From Bacteroidota bacterium (GTDB taxonomy: Bacteria > Bacteroidota > Bacteroidia > Flavobacteriales > Flavobacteriaceae), in NCBI GenBank assembly GCA_009936675.1, contig JAACDY010000219.1:1-15222 (forward strand): a DNA stretch of 15,222 nucleotides, in the 5' to 3' direction. Below the pieces are notes generated by a model that had not been told where the DNA came from, searched no databases, and was given only the letters and a program-made list of their open reading frames with translations. This document shows positions 8,473-15,209 of the stretch, in pieces (positions within the stretch are counted from its first letter, which is position 1; every line of letters starts with the position of its first letter). The translations under genes were made by a program, and so were the position numbers.

Positions 8473-10482
8473 ATGGAATCTGAAATGAACAATAATTTTA
8501 GTTTTGACTTACCCAAAAACAAAAGTAATGTCATCAAGGTCATTGGTGTAGGAGGTGGGGGCAGTAATGCCATTAATTATATGTTTCAACAAGGCATCAA
8601 CGGGGTTGATTTTGTGATAACCAACACTGAGGCCCAAGCTCTTAACGAGAGTTCAGTGCCCATCAAAATACAGTTGGGAGCATCATTGACCGAGGGACTG
8701 GGTGCTGGAGCCAACCCGAAGGTGGGGGCTTTGGCTGCCGAAGAGAGTTTTGAGGACATTAAAACCCTATTGACTACCCAAACCAAAATGGTCTTTATTA
8801 CCGCTGGAATGGGAGGAGGTACTGGAACAGGTGCTGCCCCCATCATTGCTAAAATGGCCAAAGAAATGGATGTCCTTACTGTGGGTATTGTTACCATGCC
8901 CTTTCAGTTTGAAGGCAAATTGAGATTGGAACAAGCCGAAAAAGGTTTGGAAAACCTCAAAAAAACCGTTGATGCACTGATTGTAATCAACAACAACAAG
9001 CTCAGGGAGGTTTATGGAAATTTGGGCTTTAAAGCCGGTTTTTCCAAAGCTGACGAAGTACTTTCCACCGCAGCTCGAGGAATTGCAGAGGTTATTACCC
9101 ATCACTATCGTCAAAACATAGACTTGAAGGATGCCAAAACAGTACTTAAAGATAGCGGTACTGCCATCATGGGATCTGGTTCTGCAAGTGGAACCAACCG
9201 TGCACACGATGCCATCATCAATGCACTGGACTCCCCCTTATTGAATGATAATAAAATCACAGGTTGTAAAAATGTACTGCTTTTAATCGTCTCCGGAAAC
9301 GAAGAAATTACAATAGATGAAATTGGAGAAATCAATGATTTCATTCAAACAGAGGCTGGTAACAACGCCAATATCATTATGGGAATTGGAGAAGATCAAA
9401 AACTAGAAAGTTCAGTTTCTGTGACGATCATTGCCACTGGTTTTGGCGCTGATCAACAACACCAGATTGTAAATACCGAAGCCAAAAAAATCATACACAC
9501 CCTCGAGGAAGATCAAACCTTAGAACACAATCTTATGGGGAGTGAAGTAAATTCCGATCCCTTTGAAATACCCCATGAGAGGGGAGTAAAAAAGGAGATT
9601 GAGAATGAGGTCGAGGAGGAGATTGGCGAGGAGCCAACTCCTGAGAAGGAAGAGACAACCACCAACTTTATGTTGGATGAAAAAGAAGAAGTAGAGGAAG
9701 AAGATTTATTTTCCATACCCGTGGTTGCAGAAATTGTAAGCGGTTATGAGGCTGAATCCGAGATGATGGAAGCAGAAAAGATCGAAGCAGAAGAAGTTGA
9801 ATCTGAAGATGAATTGATTGCCATTACTCCCGCTATTGAAAATATGGAGGTGGTCTATGAAATACTGGAATATGATCAGCCAGAAGAAGCATTGGAAATT
9901 GAAACGGAGGAGGAGGAATTTATCATCAACGATCTGGACGAGCAAGTTTTAGATTTAGAGGTTGTAGGATCTGAGGAAGTGGAAGCTGAGGAAGAAAATC
10001 AATTTGCCTTTGATTTTGGCTTACCGATATCCGATAATCAAGAGGTATCGGCCGAAAAAATAGTCCATACCCTTTCCGAAGCAGAGGAGGAAGAGGTCAA
10101 AGAAGATGCTTCCCTTTCGGAGGCTATTGATTTTGAGTTTGAAGTGGTTGAAAAACGGGAAGAAATCCCTGTTACGGACATGGAGGAGGTGATGAGTTCA
10201 CCCCACGATGATTCTCCTTTTGACAAGAAAATTAAAGAAACCGCTACCAAAGAAAATGAAGAAAGAAAAGAGCATTTGAAAAAATTCAATCATGCTTTTA
10301 AACACAGTGTGAGTAAAATTGATGAGTTTGAGAAACAACCCGCATATAAAAGAATGGGACTCGAATTGGATCAACCCTCCTCATCTGAGTCGAATGAGTC
10401 AAGGTTGTCTGTGGATAGCGATAAAAATGACGATATACAACTGCGATCCAATAACTCTTTCTTACACGATAACGTAGATTAA
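8473..10482 (+). CDS. ftsZ: Cell division GTPase FtsZ with a long acidic C-terminal linker
   Basis: FtsZ is the tubulin-like GTPase that forms the cytokinetic ring. In the 669-residue product the GTPase core spans about 18-335, with GVGGGGSNA at 25-33, the tubulin signature GGGTGTG at 114-120 and the T7 loop NIDLKDAKTV at 215-224, where Asp217 and Asp220 match the catalytic aspartates. Typical FtsZ is 380-400 residues. The excess here is a disordered, strongly acidic linker from about 345 to 585: residues 371-450 contain 32 Asp/Glu against 5 Lys. A more basic helical stretch at about 585-630 precedes the C-terminal peptide DIQLRSNNSFLHDNVD, which resembles other flavobacterial FtsZ ends rather than the proteobacterial DIPTFLR type. 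The start may be Met1 (8473) or Met5 (8485), and nothing upstream decides between them. yqeY follows after 6 bases. Confidence 0.97.
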   Translation: MESEMNNNFSFDLPKNKSNVIKVIGVGGGGSNAINYMFQQGINGVDFVITNTEAQALNESSVPIKIQLGASLTEGLGAGANPKVGALAAEESFEDIKTLLTTQTKMVFITAGMGGGTGTGAAPIIAKMAKEMDVLTVGIVTMPFQFEGKLRLEQAEKGLENLKKTVDALIVINNNKLREVYGNLGFKAGFSKADEVLSTAARGIAEVITHHYRQNIDLKDAKTVLKDSGTAIMGSGSASGTNRAHDAIINALDSPLLNDNKITGCKNVLLLIVSGNEEITIDEIGEINDFIQTEAGNNANIIMGIGEDQKLESSVSVTIIATGFGADQQHQIVNTEAKKIIHTLEEDQTLEHNLMGSEVNSDPFEIPHERGVKKEIENEVEEEIGEEPTPEKEETTTNFMLDEKEEVEEEDLFSIPVVAEIVSGYEAESEMMEAEKIEAEEVESEDELIAITPAIENMEVVYEILEYDQPEEALEIETEEEEFIINDLDEQVLDLEVVGSEEVEAEEENQFAFDFGLPISDNQEVSAEKIVHTLSEAEEEEVKEDASLSEAIDFEFEVVEKREEIPVTDMEEVMSSPHDDSPFDKKIKETATKENEERKEHLKKFNHAFKHSVSKIDEFEKQPAYKRMGLELDQPSSSESNESRLSVDSDKNDDIQLRSNNSFLHDNVD

Positions 10483-10488
10483 TCACTT

Positions 10489-10941
10489 ATGTCTTTACTC
10501 AATACCCTAACTGACGAACTCAAGGCCGCAATGCGTGCCAAAGATACTCTGAAACTCGAAGCTCTAAGGGCCATTAAGTCGGCAGTGCTTTTGGCCAAAA
10601 CCGCAACAGCAGGCGATGCTGATCTCTCCGAAGAGGAAGAAATTAAATTGCTACAAAAACTGGTTAAGCAACGAAAAGACAGCGCAGCGATTTTTAAAGA
10701 GCAAAACCGCAATGATCTTGCAGCGCCCGAAGAGGCTCAAGCCGAGGTCATCGCCCAATTTTTGCCAGAGCAATTGACGCCCGAGGCCATAGAAAAAATC
10801 ATCGATGAGATCATTGCCAAAACCGGTGCTGAAGGAATGAAAGATATGGGAAAGGTTATGGGTATGGCCAGCAAAGCAATGGCAGGAAAGGCAGATGGTA
10901 AAACCATCTCAACTATCGTTAAACAGAAGTTAACGCCATAG
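10489..10941 (+). CDS. yqeY: YqeY/GatB-tail domain protein
   Basis: The 150-residue product is a complete YqeY-type protein: an N-terminal helical region (SLLNTLTDELKAAMRAKDTL, continuing into LEALRAIKSA), a central EEEEIKLLQKLVKQRKDSA segment, and the C-terminal FLPEQLTPEAIEKII region with the closing GKADGKTISTIVKQKL at about 133-148. The family is related to the tail domain of GatB, the aspartyl/glutamyl-tRNA amidotransferase subunit, and has been suggested to bind tRNA; its cellular role is not settled. It lacks the GatB catalytic domains. The gene starts 6 bases after ftsZ on the same strand, so it is probably the last gene of the dcw transcript. It ends 13 bases from the end of a gene on the opposite strand. 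Confidence 0.9.
   Translation: MSLLNTLTDELKAAMRAKDTLKLEALRAIKSAVLLAKTATAGDADLSEEEEIKLLQKLVKQRKDSAAIFKEQNRNDLAAPEEAQAEVIAQFLPEQLTPEAIEKIIDEIIAKTGAEGMKDMGKVMGMASKAMAGKADGKTISTIVKQKLTP
10917..10935 (+). terminator. Weak hairpin at the 3' end of yqeY (possible terminator)
   Basis: CGTTAA at 10917-10922 and TTAACG at 10930-10935 form a perfect 6-bp stem with a 7-base loop, inside the last codons of yqeY. A short T-rich stretch (TATTTT at 10942-10947) follows. Only two of the six pairs are G-C, so termination strength would be low. It is listed because it is the only stem-loop candidate for the end of the dcw transcript before the convergent gene begins. Confidence 0.2.
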
Positions 10942-10954
10942 TATTTTGGTGCGA

Positions 10955-11893
10955 TTAATGCTCGTCATCGAGTTCCCACAATGGTTCTAAAATTTCTTTT
11001 TTTACCCGAAAAATAGTACCGTGACGGGTTCCTTCGGGAAAGGATATTTTTTCAGAAACGTCCTCCCAATGGAGGAGGTCTTTGGAACGAACGGCTCCCA
11101 TTTTATGCCGTCGATATTTATCAAAATATACCCACCAGTATTCTCCAATTTTGATGGCTGTAGGCCCCTCTGCCCAATAATCTCCGGTAATGGGTTCAGA
11201 GACTTTACTGTATTCTTTGGTAATCTGGTCACTATAACTCAGCCGAATGTTTTTTTCGGGAGGATGTCTGGTTTCATCTTTTAGAAACAAAAGATAACGT
11301 CCCTCTTCCATTTTTATGGTTCCATCGATCACATTAAATCCTTGATCAAAAAAAAGTTGGGTTTCGCTGAATTCTTCAAAGTCTTTGGTCGTTACATAGT
11401 ACATTCTGTGATTATACTTTGAGTCTCCAGTATTTTCTGTTTTGGGAAATCTTCCTGGAATGGTTGTTGACCAGATAATGATATATTGTTCGGATTTTGG
11501 ATCAAAAAACACTTCGGGAGCCCAACAGTTTCTCGCCTCTTTTTCGTGAACCATTACGGGGATTTCTTTTTGTGGTGACCAGTGAATTAAATCTTTGGAG
11601 GAGGCATATCCGATTACTTTTTCGTTCCAGCTAACGGTCCAAACCATATGAAAAACCCCATTAGGACCTAGGACGATACAGGGATCCCGCATCAATTGAT
11701 CTTTTCCAGCCGTAGGTTTTAAAAAGGATTGATTTTGACGCAGTGCTTCACATTGGAGCGCATTATAGCTGTAGGCCAAATGCAAACCATCTTCTCCGTT
11801 GTTCTTAAAATAGGAAAAGAGATAGACATCTTTCTCAGATTGAGGGCAAACACAAAAGGGAATAAGGAGTAGTAAATTCCAAATTTTTTTCAT
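10955..11893 (-). CDS. Exported GH43-like five-bladed beta-propeller glycosidase
   Basis: The 312-residue product begins with a Sec-type signal (MKKIWNLLLLIPFCVC) and has no convincing lipobox, so it is probably periplasmic or secreted. The rest fits the GH43/GH-F clan propeller fold, with repeating blade phrases such as SKDLIHWS (99-106), NCWAPEVFFD (122-131), SKDLLHW (270-276) and repeated WxxYFxK-type strands. The three expected acidic positions of GH43 are present in order: Asp70 in MRDP (base), Asp190 in VIDGT (pKa modulator) and Glu242 in AEGPTAIK (acid). The length suits a single catalytic domain with no accessory module. GH43 enzymes mostly act on arabinosides, xylosides or galactosides; the substrate here cannot be assigned. 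It lies downstream of the GH29 gene on the same strand, separated by 267 bases that contain a candidate promoter of its own. A related GH32/GH117/GH130-type propeller is the main alternative. Confidence 0.72.
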   Translation of the reverse strand: MKKIWNLLLLIPFCVCPQSEKDVYLFSYFKNNGEDGLHLAYSYNALQCEALRQNQSFLKPTAGKDQLMRDPCIVLGPNGVFHMVWTVSWNEKVIGYASSKDLIHWSPQKEIPVMVHEKEARNCWAPEVFFDPKSEQYIIIWSTTIPGRFPKTENTGDSKYNHRMYYVTTKDFEEFSETQLFFDQGFNVIDGTIKMEEGRYLLFLKDETRHPPEKNIRLSYSDQITKEYSKVSEPITGDYWAEGPTAIKIGEYWWVYFDKYRRHKMGAVRSKDLLHWEDVSEKISFPEGTRHGTIFRVKKEILEPLWELDDEH

Positions 11894-11986
11894 TTTGAAA
11901 AGTATTAATACATCAACAATATAATTAGGATGAATAATAATTCCATAGGCTTTCCTCTCAAATCTTTGGATTATTTAAATTGAATT

Positions 11987-12014
11987 CAAAATAAGTGATA
12001 TGTTAGTCTTCAAA
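11987..12014 (-). promoter_or_regulatory. Candidate Bacteroidota-type promoter for the GH43-like gene
   Basis: On the - strand, TTTG (12014-12011) and TTATTTTG (11994-11987) are separated by 16 bases. This is close to the Bacteroidota sigma consensus of TTTG/TTG at -33 and TAnnTTTG at -7, with one mismatch in the -7 box and a spacer slightly shorter than usual. Transcription would start near 11980, giving a leader of about 87 bases before the ATG at 11893-11891. The surrounding gap, 11894-12160, is AT-rich with no credible gene, so a control region is plausible. No equally good match was found in the 92-base gap upstream of the GH29 gene. Confidence 0.33.
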
Positions 12015-12030
12015 TTCTTTTCTCCGTTAA

Positions 12031-12056
12031 GCTATATTTTTTTGTGTTTTGCTATA
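12031..12056 (-). repeat. Tandem TATAGC direct repeat upstream of the GH43 promoter
   Basis: TATAGC (read on the - strand) occurs at 12056-12051 and again at 12036-12031, starts exactly 20 bases apart, which is about two helical turns. The intervening bases are T-rich on the + strand. With the proposed start site near 11980 the copies would centre at about -54 and -74, positions typical of activator half-sites. The six-base unit is short enough to arise by chance in AT-rich DNA, so function is only suggested by the spacing and placement. Confidence 0.25.
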
Positions 12057-12160
12057 CATTACTCTCTTTCGATTTTCGTGTTGAACATGGATGATAAAAG
12101 TAAAAAATGAAGCTCAGAGTGCTTTGATAGATTTGAAATACCGAAATTTAATTTTTTACA

Positions 12161-13549
12161 CTAATAAACACTAAAATTTTCAATGATGGGAGGAAGAATT
12201 TTTTCGCTGATTTGAAGTTTTAGTGCTTCAACCTCTATAGGATCGATTTTGTGAATCCTTTTGTGTCCAATGCTTTGTCCTTGAGTAATGATTGTCCACT
12301 TTCCCTTTCGAAGTGCGTGAATGCTGTAGGCTCTGACCCTTTGTCCCTTTGCAATTTGTTCTTGAATGACAATGTTTTTGATGGTTTTTGGACTTTTTAA
12401 GGGAAGTAGAATCTGGTCACCCATGCCAGAAGTGCTAGCAATGGGATTTAAAAAAGTTTTCCGAATGGCCTTTCCCCATTCCTCCAATCGTTTTACGTCG
12501 GCATTGGGAAGCAAACCCCTTGGGTCTGGAGTTAGTCCCATAATCAAGGTAGAATTATGCCCCACAGATCGATAATACATCTTCATCAAGTCTTTCAATG
12601 GAAAAATATGCTCCTCATCACCTGGTTCCCAAAACCATTCGTGTCTTCCGTTGTATCCCCTTAGAGGAGCATCGGACATGGCAGGCATCCAATACTTCCC
12701 ATTGGGATCACCGTGTTTCAATAAATTGATGTGGTCTGCAGTAGTATCACCACTATGGGAGTAAGGGGTGGGAAATGTGGCCCAGCAAGTGTAGGGGACT
12801 GTTCCGGATTCAGACCCTCCCCATCGGGCTTCTGCGAGTTGGTTGTTGTGATAAAACAAACAGTTGGGTTGGTATTTCTTTACAATGGGTAGTACATCGG
12901 GAGCACCCAGATCGGGGTGGCTGGCTCCGCCATCAAACCATATTTCGAAAAGGGGACCATATTGGGTACATAATTCTTTGACCATTCCTTCTACCATCTG
13001 ATTGTAATAGGCTTGTCTCTTTTTTTGGAACTCACCGGTTCCGTTGACTTTAAAATCGTGTACACCAAAAAAAGAGTTCCAACGAATTCCCACATAGATA
13101 CCGGGTTGAATACCGTATTTTCTACAGGAATTGACAAAATCTTTTACGATATCCCCTTTGCCGTCTTTCCATTCCAAGGTTTTTACGCTGTAGGGGTTCA
13201 CCCGTGACGGATATAGTGCAAAACCAGTTTCGTGGGTGGCGGTGATGATGGCAAATTTGAATCCAGCTTTTTTAATGGCCCGGATCCATTGGTCGGTGTC
13301 CAATTGTTCAGGATTAAAAATTTGGTGGTTTAAAACGGGATTAACTCTATTGCCAGACTTACCCGTTTGGCGGTATTTTTTGTTGTCAAAGACGTGAAGG
13401 TCGTAATGAAAAACCGCACCCAACTCTGCCTGTTGCCAGGCCAATTGCGCTTTGTTGGGTATTGGATTTTGTGTAGGGGTTGACTGAGCATGACTTAACG
13501 GACAGACCCAAATACAAATGAAAAAAATTAATTTTTTGTAATTCATCAT
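12161..13549 (-). CDS. Exported GH29 alpha-L-fucosidase-like enzyme
   Basis: The 462-residue product has a signal peptide, MMNYKKLIFFICIWVCPLSHAQ, with likely cleavage after SHA (residue 21). The catalytic barrel spans about 35-365. FEIWFDGGASHPD at 201-213 carries the GH29 nucleophile (Asp206), and RWGGSESG at 242-249 matches the subfamily B pattern RW-GNE-G and supplies Glu247 as the likely acid/base. The YYRSVGHNSTLIMGLTPDPRG block at 325-345 is also family-typical. A beta-rich C-terminal domain occupies about 372-462. The fucose-binding motif usually written KHHDGF reads THETGF at 105-110, so the sugar specificity may differ from plain alpha-1,3/4-fucose; L-galactose or a substituted fucose are possibilities. 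The start could be Met1 or Met2. The gene follows dacB by 92 bases on the same strand and may be co-transcribed with it. Confidence 0.85.
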   Translation of the reverse strand: MMNYKKLIFFICIWVCPLSHAQSTPTQNPIPNKAQLAWQQAELGAVFHYDLHVFDNKKYRQTGKSGNRVNPVLNHQIFNPEQLDTDQWIRAIKKAGFKFAIITATHETGFALYPSRVNPYSVKTLEWKDGKGDIVKDFVNSCRKYGIQPGIYVGIRWNSFFGVHDFKVNGTGEFQKKRQAYYNQMVEGMVKELCTQYGPLFEIWFDGGASHPDLGAPDVLPIVKKYQPNCLFYHNNQLAEARWGGSESGTVPYTCWATFPTPYSHSGDTTADHINLLKHGDPNGKYWMPAMSDAPLRGYNGRHEWFWEPGDEEHIFPLKDLMKMYYRSVGHNSTLIMGLTPDPRGLLPNADVKRLEEWGKAIRKTFLNPIASTSGMGDQILLPLKSPKTIKNIVIQEQIAKGQRVRAYSIHALRKGKWTIITQGQSIGHKRIHKIDPIEVEALKLQISEKILPPIIENFSVY

Positions 13550-13634
13550 GCGCTTTTAGAAGTTCTTAAGTTAATCAATGGTATTTTTTTTCATTGCTGT
13601 CTATATGGCTCTTCAATCTTTTTGAGTCTTTATT

Positions 13635-13657
13635 AAAAAAATCACTTTAATTTTTTT
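13635..13657 (-). terminator. A/T-only stem-loop at the dacB stop codon
   Basis: On the + strand AAAAAAAT (13635-13642) can pair with ATTTTTTT (13650-13657) around a 7-base loop; on the - strand a run of seven T follows the dacB TGA directly. The stem has no G-C pairs, so it is at best a leaky terminator, and read-through from dacB into the GH29 gene remains likely. The rest of the 13550-13641 gap shows no clear promoter. Confidence 0.2.
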
Positions 13658-14910
13658 TGAAACTGTCTTAGCAACTCACTAATGCCTTGTCGAATTGGGT
13701 CGGTGGGAGTGGTAAAGTGATTGGCCATGATGGAAAAGACATAGACATTTCCCCTATCGCTGATCCAATAGCCAGAGAGGTTGTGATTGTGTCGAAGGGT
13801 TCCTGTTTTGGCATATACATTACTTATTGCATAGTCTTTGAGGGTTCCAGAGCGCCCGCTTTTGGGGAAATATTCTTTAATAGATTCAAGTCCTATTTCT
13901 CGGTGAATTTTTTTGAGTACCGCAATCAATGTTCTGGGGGTGACCATATTATATCTGGAAACTCCCGACCCATCCACCCATTCGATGGGGTCGGGCAGCC
14001 AAGGTTCCCATTGAAGCTTGAGGGTGTCGATTATTTTTTGAACATTCATTTCATTAAAGGTTTTTTGTGAGACCATGTTTACCAAGGCCTCAGCCACCCC
14101 ATTGTCACTGTCTTGGAGCAATCCTTTGTATAGTAATTTTTCTTGACGGGAATACATTAGATTCCAGTTGGAAATGGAATCTTTTACCAATTGAATAGGA
14201 AGTTTAGTATGATCATTTAGTATCTCTACGAAGAGGCTGTCACTGGTGATAAAGGGATGATAGAGGGTGTCTCTTTCTTCCAAACTTTGGGGGTTGAGGT
14301 AAAAACGATTTTTGGATCGTTTGCGATGCAAATTTTGCCCAAGGGTGTCCAAGACCATTTGCTTTTCAAGGGACGCTGGGTTCATTCGGTTGCTGTTGGA
14401 CGTTAAAAAGACTTGTGTAGTATTGCCATAAATGGGAAAAGGGCTATTTTCTGCGGCATAATAATAGGAATAGTCATCCCAAGACCAGCCGTGGCCGTGG
14501 GCATTCAATGTGGATTTTGGGGCGTGATACTTCCAATAATATTTTTGATCAAAAAATGAGGCCAGTTCTGGGTCGGGATAAAAAGGATGAAACAGCAGTG
14601 GATAGCCTGTGGCCTTGAAGTGCATGATGGAATCCTTCTTTTTGTAGTAGAGGGCAGGGAGGGAATCAAAGTTTTGGATGGCCGCCAGAAAAGTCAGTAG
14701 CTTGACGTTGGAGGCTGGGGTCATATAATTTCCCCCCTGATAAAAAGCCTTGGGTTTGGAAGTGTTTAAAGCTTCAACACTCAGAGCAATATGCGCTTGC
14801 TCAAAGGCTGGTATTTTTTGGAGCATACGCCTTATTTTTCGTTTGGAGAAGTGCTGACCCGAAAGGGATATGCTCATCAGAAAAACAAAAAGGATAATTG
14901 GCCAACGCAT
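13642..14910 (-). CDS. dacB: D-alanyl-D-alanine carboxypeptidase/endopeptidase, PBP4 (S13) family
   Basis: This is a periplasmic class C penicillin-binding protein that trims D-Ala from stem peptides or cuts peptide cross-links. The 422-residue product has a signal peptide (MRWPIILFVFLMSISLSGQ) and the three active-site motifs: SNVK at 67-70 with nucleophile Ser67, SDN at 268-270 and KTGT at 368-371. The roughly 200 residues between the SxxK and SxN motifs are the insertion that distinguishes S13 enzymes from the smaller S11 carboxypeptidases. WVDGSGVSRYNMVTP at 311-325 is a further conserved S13 stretch. At 422 residues it is shorter than E. coli PBP4 (477) but within the range for Bacteroidota. 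It is the first of three - strand genes that converge on the dcw operon. Substrate preference (carboxypeptidase or endopeptidase) cannot be read from sequence. Confidence 0.9.
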   Translation of the reverse strand: MRWPIILFVFLMSISLSGQHFSKRKIRRMLQKIPAFEQAHIALSVEALNTSKPKAFYQGGNYMTPASNVKLLTFLAAIQNFDSLPALYYKKKDSIMHFKATGYPLLFHPFYPDPELASFFDQKYYWKYHAPKSTLNAHGHGWSWDDYSYYYAAENSPFPIYGNTTQVFLTSNSNRMNPASLEKQMVLDTLGQNLHRKRSKNRFYLNPQSLEERDTLYHPFITSDSLFVEILNDHTKLPIQLVKDSISNWNLMYSRQEKLLYKGLLQDSDNGVAEALVNMVSQKTFNEMNVQKIIDTLKLQWEPWLPDPIEWVDGSGVSRYNMVTPRTLIAVLKKIHREIGLESIKEYFPKSGRSGTLKDYAISNVYAKTGTLRHNHNLSGYWISDRGNVYVFSIMANHFTTPTDPIRQGISELLRQFQKKLK

Positions 14911-14923
14911 GTAATAAAGATAG

Positions 14924-14939
14924 TAAAAGCCTTCTTTTA
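14924..14939 (-). promoter_or_regulatory. Small hairpin in the dacB leader
   Basis: TAAAAG (14924-14929) and CTTTTA (14934-14939) form a perfect 6-bp stem with a 4-base loop, 13 bases upstream of the dacB ATG. In an AT-rich genome this could be accidental. If transcribed it would sit close to the ribosome entry site of dacB. I found no good -7/-33 promoter pair in 14911-15135. Confidence 0.18.
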
Positions 14940-15053
14940 TACCGAGGGGTATCCACTAACTTTTTCTCAAGTTAAATATCATGAGGGAGATGGATTTTTG
15001 TATTACGGTTTGAGTTTTTATATTAATTTTACACAGCGGTTTAATGGATCAAG

Positions 15054-15067
15054 AAGTTTATAAACTT
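15054..15067. repeat. Perfect 14-bp palindrome in the dacB/tRNA-Arg intergenic region
   Basis: AAGTTTATAAACTT is identical to its own reverse complement. It lies in the 225-base non-coding stretch between the divergent dacB gene (start 14910, - strand) and tRNA-Arg (15136, + strand), about 69 bases before the tRNA. Palindromes of this size are typical of dimeric regulator sites, but no regulator gene is present here to match it. Confidence 0.3.
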
Positions 15068-15135
15068 TAGCCGATATTAAATTTTAAAGAACCCTTGATC
15101 TCTCTACATGAGAAAATTAAATCGATAGATAAATA

Positions 15136-15209
15136 GGCCCAGTAGTTCAACTGGATAGAATATCAGATTTCGGCTCTGAGGGTTGGGGGTTCGAATCCTC
15201 CCTGGGTCA
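15136..15209 (+). tRNA. tRNA-Arg, anticodon TCG
   Basis: The 74-base gene folds as a complete cloverleaf. The acceptor stem GGCCCAG (15136-15142) pairs with CTGGGTC (15202-15208) with one G-T pair, and the discriminator base is A at 15209. The D stem is GTTC/GAAT. The anticodon stem TCAGA/TCTGA (15163-15167 and 15175-15179) encloses the loop TTTCGGC, with anticodon TCG at 15170-15172 reading CGA and related arginine codons. The T arm is GGGGG, loop TTCGAAT, then CCTCC. The 3' CCA is not encoded (CGA follows the discriminator), so it must be added by tRNA nucleotidyltransferase. There is no intron or variable-arm expansion. Confidence 0.95.

Noticed and set aside
8767..9207. 146-residue - strand open frame inside ftsZ
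   Set aside because: It lies opposite the conserved FtsZ GTPase core, is low-complexity in Ser, Phe and Gly, and has no recognisable domain.
10961..10972. CTCG-TCAT-CGAG mini-hairpin at the end of the GH43-like gene
   Set aside because: The stem is only 4 bp, it lies within the final codons, and no T-run follows it on either strand.
14791..15063. 90-residue + strand open frame running from within dacB into the intergenic region
   Set aside because: Half of it is antisense to the dacB signal-peptide region, and the remainder has no recognisable motif or start context.
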